A stretch of DNA of 64,000 bases. It comes from Megaustenia siamemsis (taxonomy: Eukaryota > Mollusca > Gastropoda > Stylommatophora > Ariophantidae). The notes below the pieces were generated by a model. It did no database searches, was not told the origin of the DNA, and saw only the letters and a list, made by a program, of their open reading frames with translations. Each line of letters opens with the position of its first letter. The stretch's first letter is position 1. The DNA lies in contig JAVIAB010000049.1 of assembly GCA_032433765.1 (NCBI GenBank), positions 23,804,147-23,868,146 on the forward strand. Direction: 5' to 3'. This document shows positions 59,701 through 64,000 of the stretch, one piece after another. A program made the translations under genes and the position numbers.

Positions 59701-62700
59701 GTGAGTTGATGTTTTAGTTCCTCTTCCTGTGAGTTGATGTTTTAGTTCCTCTTCCTGTGAGTTGATGTTTTAGTTCCTCTTCCTGTGAGTTGATGTTTTA
59801 GTTCCTCTTCCTGTGAGTTGATGTTTTAGTTCCTCTTCCTGTGAGTTGATGTTTTAGTTCCTCTTCCTGTGAGTTGATGTTTTAGTTCCTCTTCCTGTGA
59901 GTTGATGTTTTAGTTCCTCTTCCTGTGAGTTGATGTTTTAGTTCCTCTTCCTGTGAGTTGATGTTTTAGTTCCTCTTCCTGTGAGTTGATGTTTTAGTTC
60001 CTCTTCCTGTGAGTTGATGTTTTAGTTCCTCTTCCTGTGAGTTGATGTTTTAGTTCCTCTTCCTGTGAGTTGATGTTTTAGTTCCTCTTCCTGTGAGTTG
60101 ATGTTTTAGTTCCTCTTCCTGTGAGTTGATGTTTTAGTTCCTCTTCCTGTGAGTTGATGTTTTAGTTCCTCTTCCTGTGAGTTGATGTTTTAGTTCCTCT
60201 TCCTGTGAGTTGATGTTTTAGTTCCTCTTCCTGTGAGTTGATGTTTTAGTTCCTCTTCCTGTGAGTTGATGTTTTAGTTCCTCTTCCTGTGAGTTGATGT
60301 TTTAGTTCCTCTTCCTGTGAGTTGATGTTTTAGTTCCTCTTCCTGTGAGTTGATGTTTTAGTTCCTCTTCCTGTGAGTTGATGTTTTAGTTCCTCTTCCT
60401 GTGAGTTGATGTTTTAGTTCCTCTTCCTGTGAGTTGATGTTTTAGTTCCTCTTCCTGTGAGTTGATGTTTTAGTTCCTCTTCCTGTGAGTTGATGTTTTA
60501 GTTCCTCTTCCTGTGAGTTGATGTTTTAGTTCCTCTTCCTGTGAGTTGATGTTTTAGTTCCTCTTCCTGTGAGTTGATGTTTTAGTTCCTCTTCCTGTGA
60601 GTTGATGTTTTAGTTCCTCTTCCTGTGAGTTGATGTTTTAGTTCCTCTTCCTGTGAGTTGATGTTTTAGTTCCTCTTCCTGTGAGTTGATGTTTTAGTTC
60701 CTCTTCCTGTGAGTTGATGTTTTAGTTCCTCTTCCTGTGAGTTGATGTTTTAGTTCCTCTTCCTGTGAGTTGATGTTTTAGTTCCTCTTCCTGTGAGTTG
60801 ATGTTTTAGTTCCTCTTCCTGTGAGTTGATGTTTTAGTTCCTCTTCCTGTGAGTTGATGTTTTAGTTCCTCTTCCTGTGAGTTGATGTTTTAGTTCCTCT
60901 TCCTGTGAGTTGATGTTTTAGTTCCTCTTCCTGTGAGTTGATGTTTTAGTTCCTCTTCCTGTGAGTTGATGTTTTAGTTCCTCTTCCTGTGAGTTGATGT
61001 TTTAGTTCCTCTTCCTGTGAGTTGATGTTTTAGTTCCTCTTCCTGTGAGTTGATGTTTTAGTTCCTCTTCCTGTGAGTTGATGTTTTAGTTCCTCTTCCT
61101 GTGAGTTGATGTTTTAGTTCCTCTTCCTGTGAGTTGATGTTTTAGTTCCTCTTCCTGTGAGTTGATGTTTTAGTTCCTCTTCCTGTGAGTTGATGTTTTA
61201 GTTCCTCTTCCTGTGAGTTGATGTTTTAGTTCCTCTTCCTGTGAGTTGATGTTTTAGTTCCTCTTCCTGTGAGTTGATGTTTTAGTTCCTCTTCCTGTGA
61301 GTTGATGTTTTAGTTCCTCTTCCTGTGAGTTGATGTTTTAGTTCCTCTTCCTGTGAGTTGATGTTTTAGTTCCTCTTCCTGTGAGTTGATGTTTTAGTTC
61401 CTCTTCCTGTGAGTTGATGTTTTAGTTCCTCTTCCTGTGAGTTGATGTTTTAGTTCCTCTTCCTGTGAGTTGATGTTTTAGTTCCTCTTCCTGTGAGTTG
61501 ATGTTTTAGTTCCTCTTCCTGTGAGTTGATGTTTTAGTTCCTCTTCCTGTGAGTTGATGTTTTAGTTCCTCTTCCTGTGAGTTGATGTTTTAGTTCCTCT
61601 TCCTGTGAGTTGATGTTTTAGTTCCTCTTCCTGTGAGTTGATGTTTTAGTTCCTCTTCCTGTGAGTTGATGTTTTAGTTCCTCTTCCTGTGAGTTGATGT
61701 TTTAGTTCCTCTTCCTGTGAGTTGATGTTTTAGTTCCTCTTCCTGTGAGTTGATGTTTTAGTTCCTCTTCCTGTGAGTTGATGTTTTAGTTCCTCTTCCT
61801 GTGAGTTGATGTTTTAGTTCCTCTTCCTGTGAGTTGATGTTTTAGTTCCTCTTCCTGTGAGTTGATGTTTTAGTTCCTCTTCCTGTGAGTTGATGTTTTA
61901 GTTCCTCTTCCTGTGAGTTGATGTTTTAGTTCCTCTTCCTGTGAGTTGATGTTTTAGTTCCTCTTCCTGTGAGTTGATGTTTTAGTTCCTCTTCCTGTGA
62001 GTTGATGTTTTAGTTCCTCTTCCTGTGAGTTGATGTTTTAGTTCCTCTTCCTGTGAGTTGATGTTTTAGTTCCTCTTCCTGTGAGTTGATGTTTTAGTTC
62101 CTCTTCCTGTGAGTTGATGTTTTAGTTCCTCTTCCTGTGAGTTGATGTTTTAGTTCCTCTTCCTGTGAGTTGATGTTTTAGTTCCTCTTCCTGTGAGTTG
62201 ATGTTTTAGTTCCTCTTCCTGTGAGTTGATGTTTTAGTTCCTCTTCCTGTGAGTTGATGTTTTAGTTCCTCTTCCTGTGAGTTGATGTTTTAGTTCCTCT
62301 TCCTGTGAGTTGATGTTTTAGTTCCTCTTCCTGTGAGTTGATGTTTTAGTTCCTCTTCCTGTGAGTTGATGTTTTAGTTCCTCTTCCTGTGAGTTGATGT
62401 TTTAGTTCCTCTTCCTGTGAGTTGATGTTTTAGTTCCTCTTCCTGTGAGTTGATGTTTTAGTTCCTCTTCCTGTGAGTTGATGTTTTAGTTCCTCTTCCT
62501 GTGAGTTGATGTTTTAGTTCCTCTTCCTGTGAGTTGATGTTTTAGTTCCTCTTCCTGTGAGTTGATGTTTTAGTTCCTCTTCCTGTGAGTTGATGTTTTA
62601 GTTCCTCTTCCTGTGAGTTGATGTTTTAGTTCCTCTTCCTGTGAGTTGATGTTTTAGTTCCTCTTCCTGTGAGTTGATGTTTTAGTTCCTCTTCCTGTGA

Positions 62701-64000
62701 GTTGATGTTTTAGTTCCTCTTCCTGTGAGTTGATGTTTTAGTTCCTCTTCCTGTGAGTTGATGTTTTAGTTCCTCTTCCTGTGAGTTGATGTTTTAGTTC
62801 CTCTTCCTGTGAGTTGATGTTTTAGTTCCTCTTCCTGTGAGTTGATGTTTTAGTTCCTCTTCCTGTGAGTTGATGTTTTAGTTCCTCTTCCTGTGAGTTG
62901 ATGTTTTAGTTCCTCTTCCTGTGAGTTGATGTTTTAGTTCCTCTTCCTGTGAGTTGATGTTTTAGTTCCTCTTCCTGTGAGTTGATGTTTTAGTTCCTCT
63001 TCCTGTGAGTTGATGTTTTAGTTCCTCTTCCTGTGAGTTGATGTTTTAGTTCCTCTTCCTGTGAGTTGATGTTTTAGTTCCTCTTCCTGTGAGTTGATGT
63101 TTTAGTTCCTCTTCCTGTGAGTTGATGTTTTAGTTCCTCTTCCTGTGAGTTGATGTTTTAGTTCCTCTTCCTGTGAGTTGATGTTTTAGTTCCTCTTCCT
63201 GTGAGTTGATGTTTTAGTTCCTCTTCCTGTGAGTTGATGTTTTAGTTCCTCTTCCTGTGAGTTGATGTTTTAGTTCCTCTTCCTGTGAGTTGATGTTTTA
63301 GTTCCTCTTCCTGTGAGTTGATGTTTTAGTTCCTCTTCCTGTGAGTTGATGTTTTAGTTCCTCTTCCTGTGAGTTGATGTTTTAGTTCCTCTTCCTGTGA
63401 GTTGATGTTTTAGTTCCTCTTCCTGTGAGTTGATGTTTTAGTTCCTCTTCCTGTGAGTTGATGTTTTAGTTCCTCTTCCTGTGAGTTGATGTTTTAGTTC
63501 CTCTTCCTGTGAGTTGATGTTTTAGTTCCTCTTCCTGTGAGTTGATGTTTTAGTTCCTCTTCCTGTGAGTTGATGTTTTAGTTCCTCTTCCTGTGAGTTG
63601 ATGTTTTAGTTCCTCTTCCTGTGAGTTGATGTTTTAGTTCCTCTTCCTGTGAGTTGATGTTTTAGTTCCTCTTCCTGTGAGTTGATGTTTTAGTTCCTCT
63701 TCCTGTGAGTTGATGTTTTAGTTCCTCTTCCTGTGAGTTGATGTTTTAGTTCCTCTTCCTGTGAGTTGATGTTTTAGTTCCTCTTCCTGTGAGTTGATGT
63801 TTTAGTTCCTCTTCCTGTGAGTTGATGTTTTAGTTCCTCTTCCTGTGAGTTGATGTTTTAGTTCCTCTTCCTGTGAGTTGATGTTTTAGTTCCTCTTCCT
63901 GTGAGTTGATGTTTTAGTTCCTCTTCCTGTGAGTTGATGTTTTAGTTCCTCTTCCTGTGAGTTGATGTTTTAGTTCCTCTTCCTGTGAGTTGATGTTTTA
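35729..64000 (+). repeat. 28-bp satellite array, about 1,000 copies, open at the window end
   Basis: Unit cores GTTCCTCTTCCTGTGAG and TTGATGTTTTA, period 28, 50% T and 39% GC on this strand, without CpG in the consensus. From 35729 to about 43086 copies vary (GAGCTG, TTTTTG, CTCATCC, CTCCTCC, TCTGCC, TTCATC, plus single-base indels). From about 43087 to 64000 the copies appear identical and in phase (the 60-column text repeats every 420 bases). Every frame contains stops (TGA, TAG), so it is non-coding. The array continues beyond the window. Confidence 0.97.

Noticed and set aside
35729..64000. CRISPR array, telomere or coding repeat
   Set aside because: Units are contiguous with no variable spacers; the unit is not TTAGGG-like; all six frames contain stops within 84 bases; the host is a eukaryote.

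Overview
The window is eukaryotic, animal nuclear DNA. It holds the 3' half of one real gene, embedded in introns packed with retrotransposon fragments and minisatellites, followed by a very large satellite array. The gene is a UDP-glucuronate decarboxylase (UXS1) on the + strand. Seven coding exons with clean GT/AG borders (6-110, 6518-6577, 9785-9906, 12785-12904, 16842-17004, 17992-18095, 21608-21718) join in frame into 261 codons and end at a TGA at 21716-21718. The 5' exons lie outside the window. The protein is close to animal UXS1. Low GC, tRNA-headed SINEs, LINEs with GATA/ATG tails and many minisatellites suggest an invertebrate, perhaps a mollusc, but the species cannot be settled from this window.

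Layout: 1-6517 is the end of an internal exon and an intron with a 28-bp array (127-722), a 91-bp array (742-2830) grown inside a SINE, another 28-bp array (2963-3583), a LINE fragment, and a 24-bp array split by a 1.66-kb composite element made of a 438-bp tRNA-headed unit in inverted and tandem copies (4694-6350). 6578-12784 holds SINE and LINE fragments with visible target-site duplications, a 547-bp piggyBac-type element (10323-10869) and two LINEs stacked at one target site (11466-12701). 12905-21607 holds a 44/29-bp array, SINEs, LINE tails and a 2.8-kb broken LINE with endonuclease and reverse transcriptase (about 18690-21510).

Downstream of UXS1 (21719-35728) there is no recognisable gene. 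It has minisatellites with units of 60, 65, 16, 23, 32, 24, 45, 24 and 38 bp, degraded LINE fragments, SINEs, one LINE split by a nested insertion, and an inverted repeat near the UXS1 3' end. From 35729 to the window end (28.3 kb, 44% of the window) a single 28-bp satellite repeats about 1,000 times. Its left 7.4 kb carries many variants; the last ~20.9 kb appears identical from copy to copy.

The recurring theme is local amplification. At least three minisatellites (91, 32 and 38 bp) are recognisably pieces of SINEs or LINEs present unamplified elsewhere in the window. Almost all longer open frames are artefacts of these repeats and are not annotated as genes.
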